The notes under the pieces are model-generated. The model was not told the DNA's origin. It did not search any database and worked only from the letters and a program-made list of their open reading frames with translations. A stretch of 64,000 nucleotides of DNA from Paraspadella gotoi (lineage: Eukaryota; Chaetognatha): assembly GCA_051294375.1 (NCBI GenBank), contig CM119263.1, forward strand, positions 17,404,171 through 17,468,170. The letters run 5' to 3'. Below, one piece after another: positions 31,834-43,455 of this stretch. Position numbers and translations under genes: made by a program. Numbering within the stretch: position 1 is the stretch's first letter; each line of letters opens with the position of its first letter.

Positions 31834-32558
31834 TTCCGATTTATTATGCTTTCCATCGGTCGATGGCTTTGATGATTCTTTGAATTCGAACTAAATAATT
31901 GCTTGGCCATCGAATAATTGCTTGGCCATCGAATGGACCGTCGCCTCAATTAAATGCACCAACGCAGGGACTTCATGCGGATCATAATGATTGCAAAACG
32001 TGCTTGCTATTTGAAAGTCAGCAAGTCGTCCCATTTTTTATTATTTTCCCTCCCAAATTACAAAGACAAGTTTTCCATTATGGTATGGTTGATTTCGTCT
32101 CTCTAAATATTTTGCGAAAATAAATTATGAGGTTTTAAGTTACCCACCTTGTAGTATAAGTTGACAAGTTCTTTATCGAATAAAATTGTGTTGTTTTTAA
32201 ACCGGTTACCATTTAAGTATAACAACGTAGAATGAAAATAAAAAATAAAAAAATAATGAATTAATATGTCACCTCTCAAAGGCTTCAACGCTTTAAATGG
32301 AACCGAAAATGGAACCACGATTTGATTCGCAAATTTGGAAGACGCGTTTTGAACGTTGGCGATAAGAACCACTTTATTTTGGCTGTCGTTGTTATTGTCA
32401 CGGTCGCTTAGGCTGTTGATGTTTTTGCCAACGTCGTCCTCATCGTCGTAGACGGTCGATCCTTTTGTTTCGTTTCGAGCGACGACGCCTCCGTGAGATG
32501 TCGCCATGAAAACAAAAGCCCCTATCGCGATTACGTAGTAAAAGAATTTGGCCACCAT
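29165..32558 (-). CDS. Secreted histidine-rich, Gly/Asp-rich protein of unknown function (6 exons)
   Basis: Not a family I recognise. Minus-strand exons: 32273-32558, 31412-31539, 30827-30888, 30151-30715, 29907-30043, 29165-29678. All five junctions agree (phases 1, 0, 2, 0, 2) with GT-AG borders, and the total of 1692 bases gives 563 residues. It starts with a signal peptide (MVAKFFYYVIAIGAFVFMAT). A first domain is acidic (YDDEDDVG). Exon 2 is a histidine block, with about 16 His in 43 residues (GHHSHHGHHSDHHSSHH). Exon 3 and the start of exon 4 keep adding His (RFHNHFHRYHLHKHV). The middle is Gly/Asp/Pro/Trp-rich (SWYQ-like, GGDPSGYISGDAW). The C-terminal exon has spaced Trp/Gly/Lys motifs (GTGKWKENRYGAGK) and a charged tail ending GEEDW. 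Few Cys. A metal-binding or matrix/cuticle role is possible from composition only. It converges on the receptor gene. Confidence 0.75.
30956..31195 (+). repeat. Dispersed repeat, copy in intron 2 of the histidine-rich gene
   Basis: Homologous to the minus strand of 3575-3803 and 17532-17772. It opens with a small inverted repeat, GATGCCC...GGGCATC, and ends near TATACCGTCACAAC. It lies antisense to the host gene. The 61-residue frame inside it is not conserved in the other copies. Confidence 0.78.
31646..31852. repeat. Tandem duplication with (GA)n in intron 1 of the histidine-rich gene
   Basis: The unit GATGGTTAAATGATTTTTTT...TTAATTAGCCTT, then (AG)n, then GTCATTCGATTTATTATGCT, occurs twice in a row. 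The GA tract is 24 bases in the first unit (31681-31704) and about 58 in the second. A smaller repeat, AATTGCTTGGCCATCGA, follows near 31895-31932. Confidence 0.85.
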
Positions 32559-33129
32559 CTTCGTTGATTTATGAGATTATAGAATAAAAACTTAATACAA
32601 TCAGATTTATATTTTTTGCGGCGAATAGATGTACAAGTAGTTTCACGTCTTGTCGGTTATATTTTTCGCACAAAAAAAATGTGTGAAAAGAATTTTGATT
32701 TCGGTGTAATAAATTTGTTCCTTTCGACGGCGCGACGGCGAATCTTGGGAAAAGCTTTCGGACGAACTCGAACTTCCAGATGAAGGAGGGAAAAAAATTT
32801 TCGGATTTCCAGAAACCAAAAAGGTTTCGCTGTAAAGAACTTTCTTTTTTTCACCTCGTTTTTGGAGCATAAGGCATAAGAATAAGAATTACTATTTACA
32901 AAAATAAGTTTTAAATTCTTTTAATTTCGTTTTCCGACGCCTCGCTCATGCTTCATAAAAAATTAAAGTAAAAGATATAAATCCCTAAATTCATAGTAGG
33001 ATAATGAAAATAAAACTTAAGAACAATAAAAACGAATTTGAAGAAAAGAAGGATGGACGAGGATGAAATTACAACCCTACTTCCGGAATCGTTGTATTTG
33101 GCACCGGAGAGATTTCGTCAGGTGCCAAG

Positions 33130-33300
33130 AGGAAAGACAATGGCGCCGTCTTTGGCGTCAGCATTGTAGGCGGCATTAGCGACGGCATTGGCAACGGCAT
33201 TGGCGGCGGCATTGGCAACGGCATTGGCGGCGGGATCCGTGACGGCATTGGCGGCGGCTTTAACGACGGAATTCGAAACGACGGTGCAATCTACGACATC
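33130..33300 (+). repeat. Short tandem repeat of GGCATTGGCAACGGCATTGG type; possible Gly-Ile-rich exon
   Basis: Imperfect 12/24-base units. One plus frame reads GISDGIGNGIGGGIGNGIGG and stays open from about 33069 to a TAA near 33302, without an ATG. Other frames give Ala-rich (plus) or Asn-Ala-Val (minus) repeats. With three open frames the repeat alone cannot tell which, if any, is coded. Just upstream of the histidine-rich gene on the other strand. Confidence 0.35.
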
Positions 33301-33399
33301 TAAGGCAACGAAGCCGAGCGGTTCCATTGGCGACATCTGCGCCAGCTCCCGCTACCGCCGAGCCATCTGAGTGAAACGGTTCATGGAGTGACATTTAAA

Positions 33400-34970
33400 A
33401 CGGCGTCAATCCCAAAGCAATTAGAAAGGAAATATTTAAATCGAAGGGAAATAATCCTCGAGTGAAAAACATCATTGACGCGAAATTTCAAATCTTGCAA
33501 CAAACTTTTCTTTACTTCTATTTATTTTTTAACGTAATAGGACTAGGTTGTGACTAAGTGGGACACTGCCGTAATTTTGATATAAAAAGGAATTTAAAAA
33601 AGTCTTTCTGCTTTTTGTTTAAATTTATTTATTTTTTTTCTCTTTGTTTTAATATCTTTTTGATTTCTTTTTTACTTCTTTATTTATTTGTCCCTTCTTT
33701 CTTTATTTCCTTATTTTTTTCTTTCTCTATTTCTTCTACTCTTTCTTTTCTCTTCACTTTCTTTTTTGTCTTTCTTTTCTTCTCGTTCATATTTCGGCCT
33801 CTGCCTTCCAATTTGTCTCCAGAGACTTTCGCAAACAAAAACAGAATAAGTGGATGGCAGACGGCGATGGCAGTTAGCGGCGGATGCCATTTCCGAGGCG
33901 CGTTGCCTTTTCGGGAAGCATGGCCGGATCTGAGTCTCTAAAATGCTGAAAGCGATATCGTTCGAAGGGAAAGTGCGGTCAGATATTAGTGGTTGTTGTT
34001 GGCGAAAGGGGAAGGAGTGAAGGAGGCGGGAAAGGGAAGGGGTTGTGCCCTGTTCCTGTTACGCCTAACACTCCCTTCCTCGGCGACATAATCATTCTAC
34101 GATTTCTAGATTTCGTTTTTTTTTTTTCTTTTCGTAAACTCATTTTTCATCTACGTCGGAAAATCCCTTCCTCTCGGGTTTTGATAAATAACTGGCGGAT
34201 CTGTCGTGAAAAACTTCACGCGTCACGTCGCCGGTGTCACGTAAATCAAATTAAATATTTTTCTCACGGACTTAATTTTTTTTATTAAAGCGACTGAAAT
34301 TTAAACGTATATAAAAATAGTAGCTTCACCCTCAGCTTCTCTCTTTCGAATCGGATCAAGTGTGATCAGATAAAGAATTTGCAATTCGGACGCGCGACGC
34401 CGAACCGTCTGAAGCGCCCAGGAGTATCACGACACGACGTCGAGCGTGGCAGCCTGACACGAAGTACGACAGCGTGATACTAAGTATCGCGACTTGTACA
34501 AGTTTGCATTTTTCATTTCCCGTTCGACAGCCTCGTTCGGTGTTTGGCTTCCGCTGACGTTCGGCTGCTGTGACGTTCTCAGTCGCGCGCACATTTTGCA
34601 CTGCATTTCACGTGCAAAACGTAGAGGGAAAATGGAGCATTGCTCATTGGCTGGAAATAAACGATTCAAGGCGGTCTTAGAAAGTTCTATTTTCATTCCA
34701 TTGTGTTAACGAATAAACTAATAAGTATCGGATAATGTTTTTGGTAATGATTAACATTTATGGATATTGGGGAAGTAATATACCAATCTACGTCTCCAGC
34801 CAATCAGCCTGTTCGGATACTCTTTTAAACGACGGATAACGTGACCGCGCGGATGTCGTCAACCAGTTTGACGTAATCGACTAATCAGAGCGCGGCTTTT
34901 CCATCACGGACCAATCCAACGTCGGATGGAGCCTCAGCCGACGAGATTTTTTGTGAAAGCGCGCGCGACA
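33400..34970. other. No supported gene
   Basis: Pyrimidine-rich then mixed sequence. A TATATAAAA element occurs near 34308, but no exon with good borders follows it. Short frames at 34356-34709 on both strands overlap and have no family signal. Confidence 0.4.
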
Positions 34971-34973
34971 GAG

Positions 34974-36018
<1,045 letters not shown>

Positions 36019-36226
36019 ATTAGGTTTTTGACGAAAAAAAAAACTTGTCCCGAAAACAAATAAAAACAAAAGAACGCCGAAAAAAGCTAAAGATAAGTGC
36101 AGCTACTAAAAAGTTAACGTTGCAACTGGCACTAACACAGCATCTAAACAAAAAAAAGGCCATTTTATCGAAACAACGTATTTTTCTCCTCGGGACGGCG
36201 TCTCCACTTTCCGGGCGGACGGGAAG

Positions 36227-36332
36227 GATATAAATGAGGTGAGCGACAAGGAGAGTCCCGCTCAATCTCGTCCGCTCGACCTTTCGACTTCGCTTCGAGT
36301 GAATTCGGTTCACGTGACTCGATATCACGTGA
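36227..36332 (+). promoter_or_regulatory. Candidate promoter: TATA-like box and two TCACGTGA E-boxes
   Basis: GATATAAAT at 36227-36235 is followed by two copies of the 8-base palindrome TCACGTGA (36310-36317 and 36325-36332), 15 bases apart. TCACGTGA is the high-affinity site for MiT/TFE and USF-type bHLH-zip factors. No gene is firmly placed downstream, and the 77-residue frame at 36239 is unassigned, so the role is inferred. Confidence 0.35.
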
Positions 36333-36479
36333 CATTCCCTTCTCGCTTCACGTCTCTTCTCGTCGCTTTATATCATCGAGAGCATTGGCTGGCTTCGAGT
36401 TACTTTCCATTTCGTGGTTCCTCTAATCGCGTTTCACCTCACATGTGGATGACATTGAGCGTCGACGCTTAATGAGGCT

Positions 36480-36885
36480 CACGTTTTTAGGACTCGGTTT
36501 TTCTTCGACCATAAATTGACAAAATATAAATATGAGAATTCAAATAATTCAATCCTATTTACTTTTTTTTCTTGCTGTTTGTTCAATATGAATCTATTTC
36601 TTACGCAACATTTTTTAGTTCACAACAAAATTCACGATGAACAAAATCAATATTTTAAAGATTTTTTTTTCTTGCCGCGTTGTAAAAAAAAAAGATTCAG
36701 CGCACAAAATTATTTTGAATTATCGTTCATTGTACTGCGGAGAGACAAGTTAACGTCGGTTGCGCCCAGCTGCGTTTTAAAATGGAAAGCTTCAGGCATG
36801 GCTGTCATTCTGGTATAGAAAGTAAAGAAAGAGAGCTATAGAGAGAGTTAGACAAAGAAAGCAAGAAAGAGAGAGAGTGAGATAA

Positions 36886-36932
<47 letters not shown>

Positions 36933-37920
36933 AGAAGAAGATGGGGGGAATTCAAGCGACGTTGAATTTGAACTCAACTTGAATTTAAATCTCGAGTTTC
37001 TTTTGTTTCCGGTTAATTTTCCTTCTTTCGTCGTGATTATTCTTTTTATTTCTTAGCTCATGAGTCATATTCCCTTTCAAGCTCGCCACTTGATCAACTC
37101 GTTTAATTTCAAGTACAATTAATTTCATAAAAAGCCTAAAGATATTAGACGCACGATTAGACGAAATTGTTTTAGTTGTAGCTTGAAGTTGAAATTTGAG
37201 AAAATAATTATTTTGATTTAGTATTAGCTTCGTTTCGATGGTTCAAATTACATGTGTTAACGAGCGCAACTGTCTTTGATCAATGTCCAATAATAAATAA
37301 TTCATTACAACATCAGGTTCGATTATGGTGTGACTGGCGCTCACATGTCTAAAAGAGGAACGAAAGAAAAAAAAAACCCTCTTTCGGAACAAAATGCAGA
37401 CTCAGCGAAATGTCAGTCACGGGATAACAAAAAGCTCAATGAAAAGCGTGTCGCTGCGTGTCTCTTCGTGACACAAAAAGGAAACACCACCAATCTGTCC
37501 AATAACAATTTCGACCACCATCGATATTTAACCACAATTAGGACAACCACAATCACTCCACCACCACAACGGTCACCACAATGAGAGATGACAACGATCG
37601 AAATCGTTGGGTGTCTGTCATATGCATAATGTATAATGCATCGCGTTGACCCGGTTAAATCGCACAGATTAACGCTCTGAGAGAGTTCAGCGCCAAAGGT
37701 CATTTCACTGTCAAGTTGGGGTCGTTGTCGTCGTCGTCGTCTTTGTCGTCGATCAGGCTTTTATTTTAACTGAAGAAACGTCTTTTTCTGTTACCATTAA
37801 TGGGGGATTGATCAGTCTGTCGGACTGTATCACTTTCTGTCTGTCCGTCTTTCTCTTTCTTAGTCTTTCTTACTGTTCTTGTTTTCTTGTTAACTCAACT
37901 CAATTAACAAATATTAATTC
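36480..37920. other. No supported gene
   Basis: AT-rich sequence with an impure GA tract (36836-36940). Small frames at 37330-37703 overlap on both strands without homology that I can see. Confidence 0.4.
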
Positions 37921-37939
37921 TGAAAGATTGCAATGTCGA

Positions 37940-38112
37940 GGAAAACTGCCTTCGATGCCCGGGGAGTGGGGGCCTCTGGGGCATCTCACCTTCGTCGCTG
38001 AAACCCTAATGCTTGTCGGGAACACAGGACCCAGACCCTGGGCCAAGGTTGGTCAATGACCAATGGTCCTTACCGATGTAAAAAATCGAGTAATGAGACT
38101 ATGATATCCCGT
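37940..38112 (+). repeat. Possible diverged member of the dispersed repeat family
   Basis: Starts with GATGCCC...GGGGCATCTCACC and ends TATCCCGTCACACC, matching the head hairpin and tail of 30956-31195, but the centre is different. The relationship is tentative. Confidence 0.4.
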
Positions 38113-38296
38113 CACACCGTTTTCTGTTCGATATTGAATATGGAAAAAGAATAATCCAAGGAAGCAATTCATCTTCATAATGCTATCTTCAATGTAACTT
38201 GATTAATGCTCTGGTTGATTATTGGAAAAATGTAGGTCAATGGCATTTTTTAATCTTACAGCAATTTTTCTTTTATGTTCCGGACTCCAACTTAAT

Positions 38297-38303
<7 letters not shown>

Positions 38304-38362
<59 letters not shown>
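38304..38362. repeat. (CT)n microsatellite
   Basis: Pure CT tract in intergenic sequence. Confidence 0.95.
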
Positions 38363-38367
<5 letters not shown>

Positions 38368-38676
38368 TTCTCGTTAAAAACTAGTACCACGAGAAATCCA
38401 ATGAAACTCCACATCCGTTCCTCTATGATAGGGTATAGAGCTGACAATTTCTCCACATTTACATGTCTAATTTTTGCCATCTTTTTCTTTTTATCGAGTT
38501 TTTCGTCGTCTTCGCCGTCGTTTCTGTCGTCGTCCTTTTTTTTCGCCCCATTTCTTACGGGTAGTTTATGGCCTGAAGCGAGCGAAATTTTTCATCACAT
38601 TCCGTTTTTATAACTTTCTTTGTCATATCCTTCCTTTCGTTACTCGTTAGCCTTTTGAAATTTTTTTGTCTGTCTG

Positions 38677-38760
<84 letters not shown>

Positions 38761-38770
38761 TCCTTCTTTC
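38677..38770. repeat. (TTTC)n tetranucleotide array
   Basis: About 23 units of TTTC, bounded by GTCTGTCTG on the left and TCCTTCTTTCC on the right. Confidence 0.95.
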
Positions 38771-38779
38771 CTTACAATG

Positions 38780-41350
38780 TCCTAAGTTGAGATAATTTAC
38801 AACAAATAATCTCATTACTTTTCTTTCAGGAAAATGTAAATAAAAAAGTAAAACAAAATTAAAAAACTCAAAAATCTAATTTCTACAAGGATTGAATACA
38901 AATTTCAAGTAAAAAAAAATAAAAAAACAAATTGTATCTCGTTTCGTTCGTCTTCTTTTTTTTTTTTACTTTGACTCTTGGAATATGTAAATCAAGGAAC
39001 AAGGAAACAAGCTTCGCAAAAAAAAACAAAAAACAAAAACAAAAAAACGTTATTCACCGCGACGCAAAATTGACGACAAAACAAACGAAAAAAAAAAATC
39101 TGGCGAATGCGCGACTTGACGACGTTGACGCTGGCGGCGTTGACGTTCGTCACGCCGACGTCGATGACGCAAATTGATGAAAGTGACCGAGTCTTAACAT
39201 CAAGGACGAAGTCGACGCCAATGACGCGACCCTGACGTCTCCGACTTCCGACGCCTAAAAAAGAAGATGGCGTCTCGATTCTCGGTTTCGCGTTGAATCT
39301 CGAAATTTGAATTTATATTTTTTATGTTCGGCGCTAGGACGGGTTACATAAGAGCCAGCGGGGATTCGGACGTTGATCAAACGGATATCGCGCCAATGTA
39401 AAGGTGTGGGCCGCGCGTCTGAGCGAGATTCTGTAATGCAATGGCTTATGTGCGGAGATAGGATGAGAGATAGTGGGTGGTAGAATGATCAGGATGATGT
39501 ATGAGCGTGCTGAGGAAGGTAGGTTGAGTGGTGTGTTGGTTAGGAGGTGTGAGGCAATATTCGTGAGGATGGAGCACGTTGGTGCCGGGAGCAATTAAAG
39601 GCCAACGGTCCGCGTAGCGCGCGCGCGTCGATTAAGCGTCACTGAAGCGTAAGGTCCCTGTCTTTTTCAAAACGCCATCTGTCCGGTTTTAGCGCCGGAC
39701 GTATGAAGTTAGGTGGATTAATGACCTATTTAATGTTTTTTAAAAAAAAAAATTGGAATAAATTGTATCGCTAATTGGAGGACTGTACTGGATCAGGGAG
39801 TATCGCAAAGAAAAAATGATTAAAATATAGAACTAAAATTTAATAAAACTTTGCTATTATGCGGAAATGGATGGAGTGTGACCTCGTAATTATTGAATCA
39901 TTGTCGGTAACTCTTGCCGTCCAATGTGGATACATGTTTTTTAAAAAGAGATGGGTAAAATTTAGATAATTAATTATGATAGTATGTACTTTGTAATTTA
40001 GTAGCATAAGGATAAAAAATTTTTAAAAAAAAATATATGTGATATAAGGATAAAAAATATTCAAATTGAAAGAGCCAAAAACTATCATTTATATATCTTA
40101 TGTCTAAACATTTTAGTATATCACGTGAACCTATAACATTTTTCGGAAAAAGTTATGTGATATTTATTCTTCCTGCCACCAGTGCACCAGTGCACCATTC
40201 CCCAGTGCCACTCTCACGTTTCACTGCTTAGTTCTCATGCCTCAGAGAGATGCCAAGCAAAATTCGCGGCAAATTCAGGATTTATAGTTTTCGGTACCAG
40301 ACCGGTAAGCAGCGGTCTGACTTGCAATACCGACGACAGTAAGAAAGACGACGAAGACTGAAAAACACCGAGAGGCTTGTGACGACGACGACGATGTGAT
40401 GATGATCTAGATTTTTTTAAAGAATGATAATCGAGAAAAAGATAATCGAGTAAACTAACGACGTTGGCGAGAAAACGAGATTTTTGTTGCAAACAAAGAT
40501 GATAAGCGACGTTAGCTGACAAAAAAAAAAAAAAAACGCAGTGAAAATAATGGCGGAGGCGGCCATGTTGTTTAGTAGGAATATTTTAAAAATACCATCC
40601 AAGAAAGAACATATAATAATATAATAACTTAGTTTACAATCATTATGGTATTGTATTTCAATTGGACGAAACGTTACCCGTTCGTACACGCCTCTACAGT
40701 GAGAGTCGGAGCTTTCCTCGAGCCAAGTCGTTTCGCTTTTCAAACGTAACTCTCAATATTTTAAACTGGAAACAAAATAAACGAAAACGACCAATATTTT
40801 TCTTCGGATTCTTTCCTTTCGAAACAATGAAATCGCCGGCAAATAAAATTCTAAAAGAATAAAGTGGGAGAAAAAAAAAAGAATGAGATAGAGAAAACGG
40901 GAAAATTTCTTCTTCTCCTATGGGATAAATTATGGATTGGGCGTCGATATTAAATTCTTTTCTCTGAAAACCGGAAGCTAAAACCTCGACGCGAACGTGA
41001 ACCGCACGAGGATGTGGAGTCGTGAGTATATGTGAGACGAAGAGAAAGCGTCACGTAGCGTCACTTGGCGTCAAACAGCGTCAAACGTCGTCGCCGTCTT
41101 CCGAATGTCAGGAGGGGCCGACCTATTCTAAGCCATTTGGAAGATTCCATCGAAAAAGCTTTAAAATCCCGAAGATGAATTGACAGAGTCGGTCTTCAAT
41201 TGCGACCTTTGTCATTGCTTACCTCTTCAATTTTCCTCTTGCTCTCTTGTCTCTTGCTTTTTCTCTATCTTGGTCTGTATCTGACCTGCTTATCTCCACT
41301 CGACGTCTTACCCCCTTCCCCGCCATCCAATCCAATTACATTCAACGGAT
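38780..41350. other. No supported gene
   Basis: A GACG-rich patch (39110-39240) has Asp/Val-type frames, but no start or splice sites fit. Minus-strand frames of up to 108 residues at 40235-40743 show no known motif. The remainder is AT-rich. Confidence 0.4.
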
Positions 41351-41351
41351 C

Positions 41352-41356
<5 letters not shown>

Positions 41357-41439
<83 letters not shown>

Positions 41440-41441
41440 CT
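41357..41441. repeat. (CT)n microsatellite
   Basis: CT tract with two TTCT interruptions. Confidence 0.95.
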
Positions 41442-41683
41442 AATGCGAATCTAATTAAACCGGGACCTCGCTACCATTTTTCGTATTTTGACTCTCTCTC
41501 GTTTGGAATCTCAGTCAAACGCGCGGTTATCCTATTCTCTGTTGCGACTAATGAATGAATGAAAAAAACTCCCCCCTCCTACTCGCCTTGGCCTTGCGCT
41601 CGCTCTCTATCTCTCTTCATTCACTCTCTCTCCCTCTTTTTCTTATCGGCTTGTCCTTTCGAAGAGAACGCGATTTTCGGCGA

Positions 41684-41691
41684 TGACGTCA
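41684..41691. promoter_or_regulatory. CRE palindrome TGACGTCA
   Basis: A perfect 8-base CREB/ATF site in a GC-richer pocket. No TATA box or exon is tied to it. Confidence 0.3.
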
Positions 41692-42685
41692 GCGTCTCTC
41701 TCTAGTTTTTTTATTCGCAATTTATTTTCTTTCTATCCATTCATTTCTCCGAGAAGGATGCGCTTTTGTTAGCGACTTCGAACCCTCTGGCGACTCTCAA
41801 TAATACCCGATCCGTCTCAGTAACCCATAAATTTAAAACGAAATTAAAAATTGGGAGGACAAATAAAAACAAAGAAAAAACATTTTTTGACCAATGTTGT
41901 GAACATAATATACGCAAAGTCTACTACTTAGAAAACATCCGGTCTGAGGAGGTTTTTTTTTCCTTTTTTATTGATCTTTAGGCCCCAAATTAGGAAAACG
42001 AGGAGGAGAGCGAGGAGAAGAGACGGGCATTCCGCCACAGAGAAAATCTGCGCAAGCTGAGCCCAAGCAGAATTAAACCAAAAAAAAAGGGAAAAAAAAC
42101 CTGAGAGAGCTATTTCACTGACTTATTTGCTGGAAGAGCAATATACTTAAGATGGGCTTGAAATAAAGAAAACGTCTCTCAAAGAAATGAGAGGAACGCT
42201 GACTGGTCGACAGATTTGACCAATCAGGGGAAATTGATAACAACTACTACTGACGTCGAACCTTCCGAATTTTTATCGAAATTTCATAGCAACAATTTCT
42301 CTTACTTTTGGACGAATTTTATTGACAATCAACAACGAGGACGTCACCATGTTGCATCTTCGTCGAATCAAAAATATTCGTTTATCAATTGAAATTTTTA
42401 AAACATGATTTAAAATTATAAATTTAGCAACAGAGCTGAACGCGCCAACGACAAATACCGGCCAAAAAAAATCACGCAATTGCAGACCGTAAGAAAAAGG
42501 ATTTCAGTTACTTTTTTATTTCACATTTCTTTCATCTTTGTTTAATTAAAAACGATAAAAAAAGTTATAAAAGGACTAACACCGGCAATAACAATCGAGA
42601 CTCACATCGCCTAAATTCAACGAAAAAAAAATAAAAACCCGTTTAAACTTTCAAACGAAACGAAACTAAAGAAACAAACAAAAAC

Positions 42686-42693
42686 TATATAAG
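42686..42693 (+). promoter_or_regulatory. TATA box TATATAAG upstream of the Gly/Asn-rich gene
   Basis: A strong TATA match about 310 bases before the proposed start codon at 42999, with no closer competing element. The start site is not determined. Confidence 0.35.
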
Positions 42694-42998
42694 CGTCAAC
42701 AACTAAAAAAAAAAAGAATAAAAGTATACTTAATAAACGTGATATATCTTAACATTATATATTAACGTAATTTCATTGTATTCCCCTCTTCGCGCTCGGG
42801 TGGCGCGAGTTAAAACTTAAAAAAAAAAGAAACAAAAGGCCTCCGTCGCTCTTTTTCGTCTTCTTCGTCGTCCCCCATTCGTCGTCGGCTATCGTCACGG
42901 CCGCGACGATTCTCACGAAAGCCTTCCACTCGATCTCGTCGTCGGTCTCACAGTCGAGTCACGTCCGAATCAGACTGTCGTCAGTCACGGAATACGGC

Positions 42999-43068
42999 AT
43001 GTCAGGGAAACGGTCGGCGCCAAAGCGGTAAGGAAAACGACGCCATCCTCATCTTTCTCTCTCTCTCT

Positions 43069-43141
<73 letters not shown>

Positions 43142-43392
43142 AAATCACCCAGACATTCTAAAATAGGTTTTCTACATTGATTAATGTCACTTAATTTCTA
43201 AATTGAATATCTATGTTAGCTGATTGAACAGATTTGAACAAATAAGCAGAGTCTTTAGTGATAATCTGTTACGCTTTTACAAGTAAGATATCATGAATTT
43301 ACACAAAAAACAAAAAGACCCCTTAGACGTACACGTTGCTTGTCCAGGTCATATACTGTATTCAATTCATTCAATTCAATTCAATTCAATTC

Positions 43393-43455
<63 letters not shown>

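Noticed and set aside
39334-39594. Minus frame of 86 residues with mixed composition
   Set aside because: No start context, splice site or recognisable domain.
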